The translations under genes were made by a program, and so were the position numbers. The notes below the pieces were generated by a model that searched no databases, had not been told where the DNA came from, and saw nothing but the letters and a program-made list of their open reading frames with translations. DNA of 9,659 nucleotides from an uncultured Bacteroidales bacterium (GTDB lineage: Bacteria > Bacteroidota > Bacteroidia > Bacteroidales > Bacteroidaceae), in assembly GCA_902783615.1 (NCBI GenBank), contig CACZRQ010000138.1, positions 1 to 9,659 of the forward strand. Direction: 5' to 3'. Within the stretch, counting starts at the first letter, position 1; each line of letters opens with the position of its first letter. Below are positions 1 through 7,900 of the stretch, piece after piece.

Positions 1-94
1 CGTTAACAACAATGGTGTATTGGGTGGCCTGTTCTTCCTGATGGTGGTAGGTTTGATCGTTTACATCGTTATCAACAAACGTTTGGCAGACTAA
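1..94 (+). CDS. C-terminal end of an unidentified membrane protein (partial)
   Basis: Reading in the frame of the TAA stop at 92-94, the first 91 bases encode about 30 residues with no stop. They run from a polar start (VNNNG) through a glycine-rich hydrophobic stretch of about 20 residues (GVLGGLFFL through IVYIVI) to a short basic tail ending NKRLAD. This is typical of the last transmembrane helix of a polytopic transporter or permease followed by a cytoplasmic tail. The rest of the gene lies outside the window, so the family cannot be named. A strong terminator hairpin 36 bases after the stop supports this being a real gene end. The gene converges on rprY. Confidence 0.6.
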   Translation, partial: VNNNGVLGGLFFLMVVGLIVYIVINKRLAD

Positions 95-101
95 TCTTCC
101 C

Positions 102-118
102 ACACGAGGTTTTCGTGT
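102..118 (+). other. Small hairpin after the left-edge gene
   Basis: A 6-bp perfect stem (acacga at 102-107 with tcgtgt at 113-118) and a 5-base loop lie just after the stop at 94 and upstream of the stronger terminator. No T-tract follows, so it is not a terminator by itself. It may protect the 3' end of the mRNA or be chance. Confidence 0.3.
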
Positions 119-130
119 CAGAGAAAAGTG

Positions 131-165
131 AAGGCGGCAACTTTTGGTTGCCGCCTTTCTTATTT
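131..165. terminator. Bidirectional rho-independent terminator between convergent genes
   Basis: An 11-bp perfect GC-rich stem (131-141, aaggcggcaac, pairs with 147-157, gttgccgcctt) has a 5-base loop (tttg-type, 142-146). On the plus strand it is followed by a T-rich tail (tttcttattt). On the minus strand the stem again ends in TT but is followed by a mixed sequence. It lies between the stop of the left-edge gene (94) and the stop of rprY (165) and can serve both, better for the plus-strand gene. Confidence 0.85.
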
Positions 166-869
166 CATTCTTCCTTGGCATCGGGGATGATGAGCTTGTA
201 GCCCTTGCCATGAATGTTGATGATCTCGATGGCAGGGTCATCCTTCAGGTGCTTACGCAGCTTGGTGATATACACATCCATACTGCGGGCGTTGAAGTAG
301 TTGTCGTCAATCCAGATGGTCTTCAGGGCGAAGTCGCGGTTCAGCACGTCGTTGGCATGAGAGCAGAGCAGGCTCAGCAGCTCCGACTCCTTGGTGGTGA
401 GCTTTGTCTGCTCGCCATTGATGGCCAATATCTGCTTCTGGATGTCGAAAGTGAACTTGCCAATCTTATAGACATTGGTTTCGCGGTTCTTCTTGCCCCT
501 CACCCTGCGCAAGATGGCCTCCACACGGAAGGTGAGTTCCTCCATGCTGAAAGGTTTGGTGATATAATCGTCCGCTCCAAGCTTGAAGCCTTCCAGGATA
601 TCTTCCTTCAATGTCTTAGCTGTGAGGAAGATGATTGGAATCTCTGCATTGGCGTTACGCACCTCCTGCGCCAGCGTGAAGCCGTCTTTCTTAGGCATCA
701 TCACGTCGAACACACAAATATCATACTTGTTTTTCAAGAAAGCCTTATAGCCGGCATCGCCATCGGGGAAGAGGTCTGCTATATAGCCCTTAGCCTGTAA
801 ATACTCCCTGAGCAGCATACCCAGGTTCTCGTCGTCCTCACATAACAGAATACGTAATTTCTCGTCCAT
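165..869 (-). CDS. rprY: OmpR-family response regulator RprY
   Basis: This 234-residue two-component response regulator is expected to bind DNA in the cytoplasm when phosphorylated by RprX. Residues 5-121 are the receiver domain: acidic pocket E11-D12-D13, phospho-acceptor D55 (VFD-VMMP context), switch Thr83 and conserved Lys105 (TKPF). Residues 132-230 are an OmpR/PhoB-type winged helix, with the recognition helix in the NARSMDVYITKLRK stretch and the wing near IHGKGYKL. The reading frame stays open 17 codons further upstream. I chose the internal ATG at 867-869 (MDEKLRILLCEDD) because receiver domains begin there and because it sits one base after the rprX stop (TGA-T-ATG), which suggests translational coupling. 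The sequence closely resembles Bacteroides RprY as I remember it. All catalytic residues are intact. The gene ends at 165, facing the shared terminator. Its regulon cannot be read from this window. Confidence 0.93.
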   Translation of the reverse strand: MDEKLRILLCEDDENLGMLLREYLQAKGYIADLFPDGDAGYKAFLKNKYDICVFDVMMPKKDGFTLAQEVRNANAEIPIIFLTAKTLKEDILEGFKLGADDYITKPFSMEELTFRVEAILRRVRGKKNRETNVYKIGKFTFDIQKQILAINGEQTKLTTKESELLSLLCSHANDVLNRDFALKTIWIDDNYFNARSMDVYITKLRKHLKDDPAIEIINIHGKGYKLIIPDAKEE

Positions 870-870
870 A

Positions 871-2403
871 TCAATCAATATTAAATAAAGGTAATGCAAT
901 AATAAATCTGGTTCCGACATTCAGCTCGCTCTCGGCCTTGATGGTACCGTTGTGGTCGGTAATGACTTTCTTCACATAAGCCAGTCCCAAGCCAAATCCC
1001 TTCACATCGTGCAGATTACCCGTATGCACTCTGTAGAACCGTTCAAATATCTTTTTTAAATTTTCTTTCTTGATACCGATGCCGTTGTCCTGCACGGCAA
1101 TCATCAGCTTCTTACCCTCGTTCCAGGTTTTCACCACCAGATGCAGGTCCACGTCTTCGCGTCTGTACTTCACGGCATTGTCCATGAGGTTGAAGATCAC
1201 ATTGGTGATGTGCATCTCGTCGGCATAGATGATGGGGTCTTCCGCCAACAACTCGCTGTCGATCTTGCCGTTATAGCGTTCCACCTTCAAGGCAAAAGTA
1301 TGCACCACGCCATCGATGAGGGCATTCATGTCGAGCTCCTTGGGCTTCATGGTGCCCTTCTCACGGTCGAACATCGACATCTGGAGCACTTTCTCCACCT
1401 CCAAACGGAGACGCTTGGTCTCGTCGTTGATCACGCCCGAGATATGCTGGAACATGGCTGGCGACTTCGACACGGCGGGGTCGTTCAGCATCTGAGCCGC
1501 CAACGAGATGGTGGAGATTGGGGTCTTGAACTCGTGCGTCATGTTGTGGATGAAATCGTTCTTCATCTCCGTCAACTTCTTCTGGCGGAAGATCACATAG
1601 ATGGTGAAGAGGAAGGTGATCAGCAGCACCAGGGTGAACACCACCGACGGAATCATGAAACTCACAGAGTCGAATATGTAGTCGCGCTTGCCGGGGAAGT
1701 GCACTTGCACCATGCTCATTTTGGCAGGCGTATCGTTCAGGAACAGTGGCTGGGTATATACCTGGTCGCTGCCCTTCTCGTTGTAATCGGTGCAGCGATA
1801 CACCTCCTTGCCGTCGCCATCAATCACCTTGAAGTGGTAGCTCAGGTTCACGCCGTTATCCACCAGACCAGAATGGATGTACTGGTCGAGGTTGCGGAAG
1901 TTCACGCGCTCCGACACCGTTTTCACATCGGCGTTATACACCATCTGCCATGCTATCTCATCCAGCAGGTCGCGCTGATAGAGGTAGCGGTTTCGCAGCA
2001 AATCGGCCATCGAGCGGGAAGTCTGGGGAATGGTCTTGGTGCCATGACGGCGGGAAATCATCGCTTTGGGCAACTCCTGCGAACTACTGGAGAAGGTTTT
2101 CAGTTCAATCTTCGAGCCATCTGGACTCGTGATGGTATAGGTTTGCGATTGTGAGCGGGAGCCTTGGGAGCTCTGGTTCCAGGCTGCACGGTCTTGCTTG
2201 GAGATGTCTTCTCGCAGCCAGCGGTCCACCTCCTCTTGCTCCACATCTTTCGAGGCAGCCAGAAGCGCACGCTTCACCGACTCGTCGAACTGCTCGTTGC
2301 GCATGGTGGCCATCTCCTCGATGTAGCTGATTTGGAGATACAGCAAGCTGAGGAACGAGAGGCCCATCACAATGCCTAATATCCATATAGTAGTTTTTCT
2401 CAT
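871..2403 (-). CDS. rprX: Sensor histidine kinase RprX
   Basis: This is a 510-residue inner-membrane sensor kinase, the partner of RprY. TM1 spans about residues 6-24, the periplasmic sensor about 25-250, and TM2 about 251-272. The HisKA domain has phospho-acceptor H290 in MTHEFKTP. The HATPase domain has an N-box (N405, N409 in NLMDNAVKYR), a G1 box (D439-NGIGI), an F-box (IFERFYRV) and a G2 box (G469-FGLGL). There is no clear HAMP linker; TM2 runs almost directly into the dimerisation helix. The periplasmic part contains a Ser/Gln-rich stretch (about 78-110) and no sensor fold that I recognise. The frame stays open to 2709, but that part overlaps fusA2 and reads as antisense. The ATG at 2403 (MRKTTIWILG) gives the proper N-terminal TM and a length near that of Bacteroides RprX. 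A good promoter lies about 36-67 bases upstream. Bacteroides RprX/RprY were first noted for effects on tetracycline resistance and porin expression when placed in E. coli (from memory). Confidence 0.92.
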   Translation of the reverse strand: MRKTTIWILGIVMGLSFLSLLYLQISYIEEMATMRNEQFDESVKRALLAASKDVEQEEVDRWLREDISKQDRAAWNQSSQGSRSQSQTYTITSPDGSKIELKTFSSSSQELPKAMISRRHGTKTIPQTSRSMADLLRNRYLYQRDLLDEIAWQMVYNADVKTVSERVNFRNLDQYIHSGLVDNGVNLSYHFKVIDGDGKEVYRCTDYNEKGSDQVYTQPLFLNDTPAKMSMVQVHFPGKRDYIFDSVSFMIPSVVFTLVLLITFLFTIYVIFRQKKLTEMKNDFIHNMTHEFKTPISTISLAAQMLNDPAVSKSPAMFQHISGVINDETKRLRLEVEKVLQMSMFDREKGTMKPKELDMNALIDGVVHTFALKVERYNGKIDSELLAEDPIIYADEMHITNVIFNLMDNAVKYRREDVDLHLVVKTWNEGKKLMIAVQDNGIGIKKENLKKIFERFYRVHTGNLHDVKGFGLGLAYVKKVITDHNGTIKAESELNVGTRFIIALPLFNID

Positions 2404-2438
2404 ATCGCGATTATTACGCTTAAATGTTAAATTCAGGG

Positions 2439-2470
2439 CAAAATTAACAATTCGATTCGGAACAAACAAG
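2439..2470 (-). promoter_or_regulatory. Probable rprXY promoter (Bacteroidota -33/-7)
   Basis: Read on the minus strand, CTTG (2470-2467) is followed by 20 bases and then TAATTTTG (2446-2439). This matches the Bacteroidota primary sigma consensus (TTTG, about 19-21 bases, TAnnTTTG) almost exactly. The start point would fall near 2432, giving a leader of about 30 nt before the rprX ATG at 2403. A run of nine A/T bases just upstream (2479-2487) could act as an UP-like element. Confidence 0.6.
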
Positions 2471-2492
2471 CGTTTTGTAAAAAAAAAGCGGC

Positions 2493-2520
2493 GAATTAAG
2501 TTAATTTCGTTAAAATTTAG
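2493..2520. promoter_or_regulatory. AT-rich repeats upstream of the rprX promoter, possible operator
   Basis: There is an odd palindrome AATTAA-G-TTAATT (2494-2506), and GTTAA is repeated in direct orientation at 2500-2504 and 2509-2513, nine bases apart. These sit about 25-50 bases upstream of the -33 element of rprXY. OmpR-family regulators usually bind direct repeats about one helical turn apart, so autoregulation by RprY is conceivable. In such an AT-rich stretch, chance is a real alternative. Confidence 0.25.
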
Positions 2521-2582
2521 GTCAGGAAAGCGGATCATGTCCGCAATGAGAGGGGAAAAGAGGGATGCTTTTGCATAACGAA

Positions 2583-2618
2583 ATAGGGACTGCACCCATT
2601 TCTTGGTACAGTCCCTAT
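2583..2618 (-). terminator. Hairpin after fusA2, probable terminator
   Basis: A 10-bp perfect stem (2583-2592, atagggactg, with 2609-2618, cagtccctat) can be extended by ACC/GGT inside the loop past one mismatch. It lies 24 bases beyond the fusA2 stop. On the minus strand the stem is followed by TTTCGTTATG, a weak U-tract, so termination may be incomplete. Even so, the structure separates fusA2 from rprX. Confidence 0.6.
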
Positions 2619-2641
2619 CATATAAAAAGGTGGATGAAATA

Positions 2642-4801
2642 TTATTCTTCGTCCTTGTTGCTCTCCTCGAACTCCTTGATGAGTTTGTTCTGCACATCGG
2701 TAGGAACAAGCTCGTAGCCAGAGAAGCTCATCACGAATGATGCGCGACCACCGGTGAGTGAGCTCAGGGCAGTTGAGTAAGACGACATCTCCTTCAGAGG
2801 CACCTTAGCGCTCAGCTTCTGGAAGCCAGACTCGCTGTCCATACCCATGATCATCGCGCGACGACCCTGCAGGTCGCTCATCACATCACCCATATAGTCG
2901 GCAGGCACCAGCACATCCACATCATAGATAGGCTCCAGAATCTTCGGACCTGCGTTGCGGAATGCCTCGCTGAAAGCGTTACGACCAGCCAGCATGAATG
3001 AGATTTCGTTTGAATCAACTGGGTGCATCTTACCATCATATACTATTACGCGTACGTCGCGCGCGTAAGAGCCAGTCAATGGACCCTGCTCGAGGCGTGA
3101 CATGATACCCTTCAGGATGGCTGGCATGAAGCGAGCGTCGATAGAACCACCAACGATGGCGTTGTAGAACACCAGCTTGCCGCCCCACTCCAATGGATAT
3201 TCGTCCTTACCCTTGACAGAGATGCGGTATTCCTGACCGTTGAACTTGTAAACGGTTGGCTCAGGCATACCCTCGCTGTAAGGCTCAACGATGAGGTGAA
3301 CCTCACCGAACTGACCTGCACCACCAGACTGCTTCTTGTGACGATAGTCGGCACGAGCTGCCTTGGTAATGGTTTCACGATAAGGAATGCGTGGCTCCTC
3401 ATAGATGATCTGCATCTTCTCGTTGTTCTCCATGCGCCACTTCAAGGTGCGCAGGTGGAACTCACCCTGACCGTAGAGGATGGTCTGGCGCAACTCCTTG
3501 CTCTGGTCAACAATCCAAGTAGGATCTTCCTCGTGCATGCGGTTCAGCAAGCCCATCATCTTCTCCATATCTGCCTCGTTAGCAGGACGGATAGCGCGAG
3601 AGTACTTAGAGTTAGGATACTTGATGAAATCGAAACGGTAATCGCAGTCCTTGCCATTCAGGGTGTTACCTACGCGTACATCCTTCAGCTTCACGGTGCA
3701 ACCTATATCGCCTGCCACCATAGCCTCTACCTTCTCACGGGTAGAACCTGAAGGTGAGAAGATCTGGGCAATACGCTCCTTTGAGCCACGGTCGGCATTC
3801 GTCAGGTCGTCGCCTTCCTTCAGCGTACCGCTCATCACCTTGAAGTACTGTACATCACCGATATGAGGCTCAACAGCTGTCTTGAAGAAGAAGATAGAAG
3901 TAGGACCGTTAGCGTCGAGCTTCACCTCCTCACCTGCCGTGTTCTTCACAGCTGGCATATCGTCAGCGAAAGGCACCACGTTGCCCAAGAACTCCATCAA
4001 GCGGCTCACACCCATATTCTTACCTGCGCAAACGCAGAACACTGGGAACATGCCACGAGCAGCCAGACCCTTGCGGATACCCAAGCGGATCTCGTCCTGA
4101 GTCAAAGGCTCTTCCATGAAGAACTTCTCCATCAAAGCCTCATCGTGCTCAGCAGCAGCCTCAACCAAAGCATTGTGCAGCTCGGTAGCCTTGTCCATTT
4201 CTGAAGCAGGGATGTCCTCGATGGTAGCAGCACCACCGTCCTCACCCCAAGAAAGCTTCTTCATCAGCAGCAAGTCGATAACGGAATTGAAGTTAGGACC
4301 CGCATTCAAAGGATACTGAACGCGTACCACCTTGTTGCCGTAGGTCTCATGCAGACGCTCCACCACATTGTCGAAGTCGCAGTTGTCAGAGTCAAGCTTG
4401 TTGATCAGGAAGATAACGGGCTTGCCCAACTTATCAGTATAACGGAAGTGGGTCTGGGTGGTTACCTCGGGGCCATACTGACCATTGATGATCAGCACAG
4501 CAGTGTCGGTAACGTTCAGAGCTGTCAGGTATGCACCTGCGAAATCGTCTGCTCCCGGGCAGTCGATGATGTTCAGCTTCTTGCCGTTATATTCAACATG
4601 AAAAACTGTAGAGAACACAGAGTAACCATATTCCTGCTCAACAGGGAAATAGTCACTGGCGGTATTCTTCTGGGTAACTTTACCGCGACGTTTGATGATA
4701 CCACCCTCAAAGAGCAAAGACTCAGTGAGAGTGGTTTTCCCGGCGCCATCACTACCTAACAAGGCAATGTTCTTAATCTCGTTTGTTTGATAAACTTTCA
4801 T
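2642..4801 (-). CDS. fusA2: Elongation factor G paralog EF-G2, predicted not to hydrolyse GTP
   Basis: This 719-residue cytoplasmic translation factor has all five EF-G domains: G domain about 1-290, domain II about 300-385, III about 400-470, IV about 475-605, V about 620-705. The P-loop is intact (G16-SDGAGKTT), as is G4 (N134-KLD). G3 reads D80-CPGA, so the catalytic histidine of DTPGH is Ala84. Switch I reads EQE-Y-G-Y-S where canonical EF-G has EQERGIT, and G5 has Cys258 in place of Ser. Domain IV keeps the QSGGAGQFG core. Between V501 and the next GG (551) there are 49 residues, where E. coli EF-G, from memory, has 23, an excess of 26. Bacteroides thetaiotaomicron EF-G2 is reported to support translocation without GTP hydrolysis, to use a 26-residue region absent from EF-G1, and to be induced on carbon starvation under the Cur regulator. 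This gene fits that protein. It is not a TetQ-type protection protein, since those keep DTPGH. It has its own promoter and is likely monocistronic. Confidence 0.93.
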   Translation of the reverse strand: MKVYQTNEIKNIALLGSDGAGKTTLTESLLFEGGIIKRRGKVTQKNTASDYFPVEQEYGYSVFSTVFHVEYNGKKLNIIDCPGADDFAGAYLTALNVTDTAVLIINGQYGPEVTTQTHFRYTDKLGKPVIFLINKLDSDNCDFDNVVERLHETYGNKVVRVQYPLNAGPNFNSVIDLLLMKKLSWGEDGGAATIEDIPASEMDKATELHNALVEAAAEHDEALMEKFFMEEPLTQDEIRLGIRKGLAARGMFPVFCVCAGKNMGVSRLMEFLGNVVPFADDMPAVKNTAGEEVKLDANGPTSIFFFKTAVEPHIGDVQYFKVMSGTLKEGDDLTNADRGSKERIAQIFSPSGSTREKVEAMVAGDIGCTVKLKDVRVGNTLNGKDCDYRFDFIKYPNSKYSRAIRPANEADMEKMMGLLNRMHEEDPTWIVDQSKELRQTILYGQGEFHLRTLKWRMENNEKMQIIYEEPRIPYRETITKAARADYRHKKQSGGAGQFGEVHLIVEPYSEGMPEPTVYKFNGQEYRISVKGKDEYPLEWGGKLVFYNAIVGGSIDARFMPAILKGIMSRLEQGPLTGSYARDVRVIVYDGKMHPVDSNEISFMLAGRNAFSEAFRNAGPKILEPIYDVDVLVPADYMGDVMSDLQGRRAMIMGMDSESGFQKLSAKVPLKEMSSYSTALSSLTGGRASFVMSFSGYELVPTDVQNKLIKEFEESNKDEE

Positions 4802-4819
4802 GATATATTATTAATAAAT

Positions 4820-4843
4820 TTATATTTCATGCCATATCGCCAT
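4820..4843 (-). other. Possible upstream mini-ORF in the fusA2 leader
   Basis: In the predicted leader, an ATG at 4843-4841 opens a seven-codon frame (MAIWHEI) that stops with TAA at 4822-4820. The stop is 18 bases before the fusA2 ATG. It contains Trp and His codons. There is no visible ribosome-binding motif, and so short a frame can easily arise by chance. Confidence 0.2.
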
Positions 4844-4850
4844 TTCAAAA

Positions 4851-4897
4851 GGCCGTGCAAATTACTAATTCTACGCAAGAAAAACAACTATTCGGCC
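4851..4897. repeat. GGCCG/CGGCC inverted repeat flanking the fusA2 promoter
   Basis: GGCCG (4851-4855) and CGGCC (4893-4897) form inverted arms 37 bases apart and bracket the predicted -33 and -7 elements. They are the only GC-rich islands in this AT-rich gap. On the minus strand the downstream arm is followed by TTTT and the upstream arm is preceded by an A-run, so a long-loop weak terminator for lacZ is an alternative to an operator. Confidence 0.35.
4858..4888 (-). promoter_or_regulatory. Probable fusA2 promoter
   Basis: On the minus strand, GTTG (4888-4885) is followed by 20 bases and then TAATTTG (4864-4858). This is a near match to the Bacteroidota -33/-7 consensus, one base short in the -7 box. 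The start point would be near 4850, giving a leader of about 48 nt. An imperfect -7 box suits a promoter that needs an activator. In B. thetaiotaomicron fusA2 is activated by the CRP-like Cur, but I cannot identify a Cur site here. Confidence 0.45.
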
Positions 4898-4922
4898 ACT
4901 TTTTTATAATTTCATAACGATT

Positions 4923-7900
4923 TTAGTCAATAGCTATCTGATTGCTCACGGGTGAAATCACGAAAGTGAACTCGTAATCCTGATACGGAAGCATGTATTC
5001 CTCCAGTGGTATAGTGCCCCAGCTATTCACGCAGCCAAGACCTTGCTGCACCTTATCAATCAACAAGTTGGTGAGCTTGGCAGGTTCAATCTCGTGCGAG
5101 TGCATCTGATGTTTCGTCATCCCCTCATCGAGCGATTCAATGGTGTAATGCAGCGCAGATGCCGAGAATGGCTGTTCGGCCACCACCTGAATGCCCTTGC
5201 CCGTATTGTTGGTAATTTTCCAATAACGGATATCGGTTTTATTACCATTTTCCTGCGGACGGATGTAAGGATAGAACTGCTCGGTGACGGTCTGCTTGTA
5301 GATACCTAAGAAGGTGCTGTATTTACGGTCGGCATAGTTCTCAATCGGGCCGCGGCCATAGTACTCGATGTTCTCGTAGCACTCAGGCATTGGCAGCTGC
5401 ATGCCGAAGCGGAACAGGTTGGCCACTTTGGCATCCTTGTCGGCCTGGAGCTTCTGGGTCACCTTCACCGCTCCTTTATTATTAATAAGGTATGACAGCT
5501 CCAGCTTGGCCTTCACGCCCTCCATCTCATACTCGGCCTTTACCTTGGCCATACCATCAGACTCTTCCTGCGAGAGTTTCGTCAACTTGATGGTTGGGTT
5601 CTTCCAAGCGGCAAAACGTCTTTGCAGGTTGGCACCGAAGTCGTTGTCGGTTGGCGCGCGCCAGAAGTTTGGCGTCAGGGCAGCGCCCTCGTTCAGCACT
5701 TCCTGCCCATTCAGCTGATACTTCACCAAGTAGCCTGTTTGGCGACTGAACTCCATGCGGAACTGCTCACCCTTCACGATGAGGTAATGGCGATCGTTGT
5801 CCTGAATCACAGGCTTCGTTTCGGACACATTGTTCACCACTGCGTTCTTCAGCGCCACGTTGGTTCCCTGGAATGGGTTGATTACCAGCTGGTCTTTAGC
5901 CACCTCATAGTCCACAGGCAGCAAGCCGTCGCGCTGCTTCAGCTTGTAGCTCACGTTCAGCAACCACTCGCAGTGCTTGCAGGTCTCACCATAATCGAGT
6001 TGAATAGTCACTGTCTGTTGTGGAGCAACATCCAAATTATCTATCCTACCCGTTTTCTCCACCTTGCCGTTGTGTATCAGCTGCCAACCCAAATAGTAGT
6101 CAGAGAGATCGCGGAAGAAGTTTTCGTTATAAATGCTGATGATACCCTTGTCGGCATCCACCATTTTTGTCCAGATGTTCTGGTAGAAATACCCCACCTC
6201 ATACATGTGAGGATTCGGCACACGGTCGGGGCTGATCAGACCATTGTCGCAGAAGTTCTGGTCGCTGGCATCAAACTTGTTGAAGTCGCCGCCATAGCCA
6301 TAAATCATCTTGCCGTTCTTCTGCCAACGAACTGACTGATCCACGAAGTCCCAGATAAAGCCACCCTGATACTTCGGGTATTTGCGTATGATGTCCCAAT
6401 ACTCCTTGAAGCCACCCTCGGAGTTACCCATCGCATGGGCATACTCGCACTGAATCAACGGCTTGGTCTTTGAGGGGTCTTCGCTATACTTGATGGAATT
6501 GTTGTAATCCAAGTACATCGGGCAGTAGATATCGCTCTTGCCGTCGTAGCCAGCACGTTCGTACTGCACAGGGCGGCTCTTGTCCTCAGCCTTGATCCAG
6601 TCGTAGGCAGCTTCGAAGTTGGCACCATAGCCAGCCTCGTTGCCCAACGACCAGAAGATGATGCTGGGGTGGTTGAAGTTGCGCTGCACATTGCGCTGGT
6701 TACGCTGCATGTGGGCCAGCTTGTAGTCGTCGCGGATGGCCAAAGTCTTATCGCCATAGCCCATGCCGTGGGATTCGAGGTTAGCCTCAGCCACCACATA
6801 AATGCCATACTGGTCGCAGAGGTCGTACCAGTAGGAATCGTTGGGATAGTGACTGGTTCTCACACCGTTGATATTGAATTTCTTCATGATTTGGATATCC
6901 TGCATCATGCGCTCGCGAGACACCACATAGCCACCATCGGGGTCGAGCTCGTGACGGTCGGCACCCTTGAAGAGCACTGCCTGGCCGTTCACCAGCAGCT
7001 GGGCGTTCTTGATTTCAATCTTGCGGAAGCCCACCTTCAAGGGAATCACCTCCACCGTATTGGCTCCATTCTTCAGCGTTGCCTTGAGGGTATATAAGTA
7101 AGGTGTCTCTGCCGTCCACTTCGAAGGGTTGGCAACATTCAGGGTGACAGAGGTCTGCGGAGCGGCCTTCACGCTCTGCGAAGCCACTTCCTTGCCGGCA
7201 GCATCCAGCAAAGCCAACTCCACAGTGCCACCACCCTTGGTGGTGAGTTGTACATCCAACTTGCCATTCTTGTATTGTGCATCCAAGTCGGGCGTCACAC
7301 GAATGTCACTGATTTGTTGCTTATTGCGCGCATAGAGATAGCTGTCGCGAGCCACACCGCAGTAGCGGAAGAAGTCCTGATCCTCCAAGTAGGTGCCATC
7401 GCACCAGCGGAACACCTGGAAGGCGATGAGGTTCTTCTGCCCGGGTTTCACAAACGGCGTGAGGTCGAACTCTGCCTCCAGCTTGCTGTCCTCGCTATAG
7501 CCCACGAAGCGGCCATTCACCCAAAGGTAGATGTTAGAGGTTACCGAGCCGAAGTGGGCAATAATCTGCTTGCCGTTCCAGCCAGCAGGCACGGTAATCT
7601 CCTTGCGGTAAGAGCCCACATGGTTGTTCTTGATAGGAATCTCGGGCGGATTGCTCTTGAACTGGTTCATCCAGGCATAACCAATGTTCACGTAGAGCGG
7701 GTCGCCATAGCCGTTCAGCTCCCACATGCCTGGCACAGGCATTGCGCCCCAGGACTTGTCGTTGAAGTCGGTTTTCCAGAAATCGGTGGGCCTTGCATCG
7801 GCATCTTCCACCCAATTGAACTTCCACACACCATTCAGTGTCATGTAGTTGGCGGCTTGTTCGGGGGTGCCCTGCGCCGCCTTGTCATTCTCGAAAGCGA

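Noticed and set aside
144..800. 218-codon plus-strand frame opposite rprY
   Set aside because: It is antisense to an intact response regulator and begins inside the terminator hairpin. No domain is recognisable.
870..920. 17-codon N-terminal extension of rprY
   Set aside because: It overlaps the rprX coding end and adds residues not seen in receiver domains. The ATG at 869 follows the rprX stop directly.
1141..2154. 337-codon open frame on the plus strand opposite rprX
   Set aside because: It lies wholly antisense to a well-supported kinase, its translation is rich in His, Val and Leu with no recognisable domain, and it has no promoter or start context.
2530..2544. Small hairpin gcgga-tcatg-tccgc
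   Set aside because: The stem is only 5 bp, with no T-tract and no clear position relative to a gene; probably chance.
2404..2709. N-terminal extension of rprX by 102 codons
   Set aside because: The added part overlaps the fusA2 3' end and its terminator, is basic and low in similarity to any sensor kinase, and would place the first TM segment far from the N-terminus. The ATG at 2403 lies downstream of a good promoter.
2642..4801. Tetracycline ribosomal protection gene (TetQ/TetM type)
   Set aside because: Those proteins keep the DTPGH motif and depend on GTPase activity. This protein has DCPGA, and its domain IV insertion matches EF-G2.
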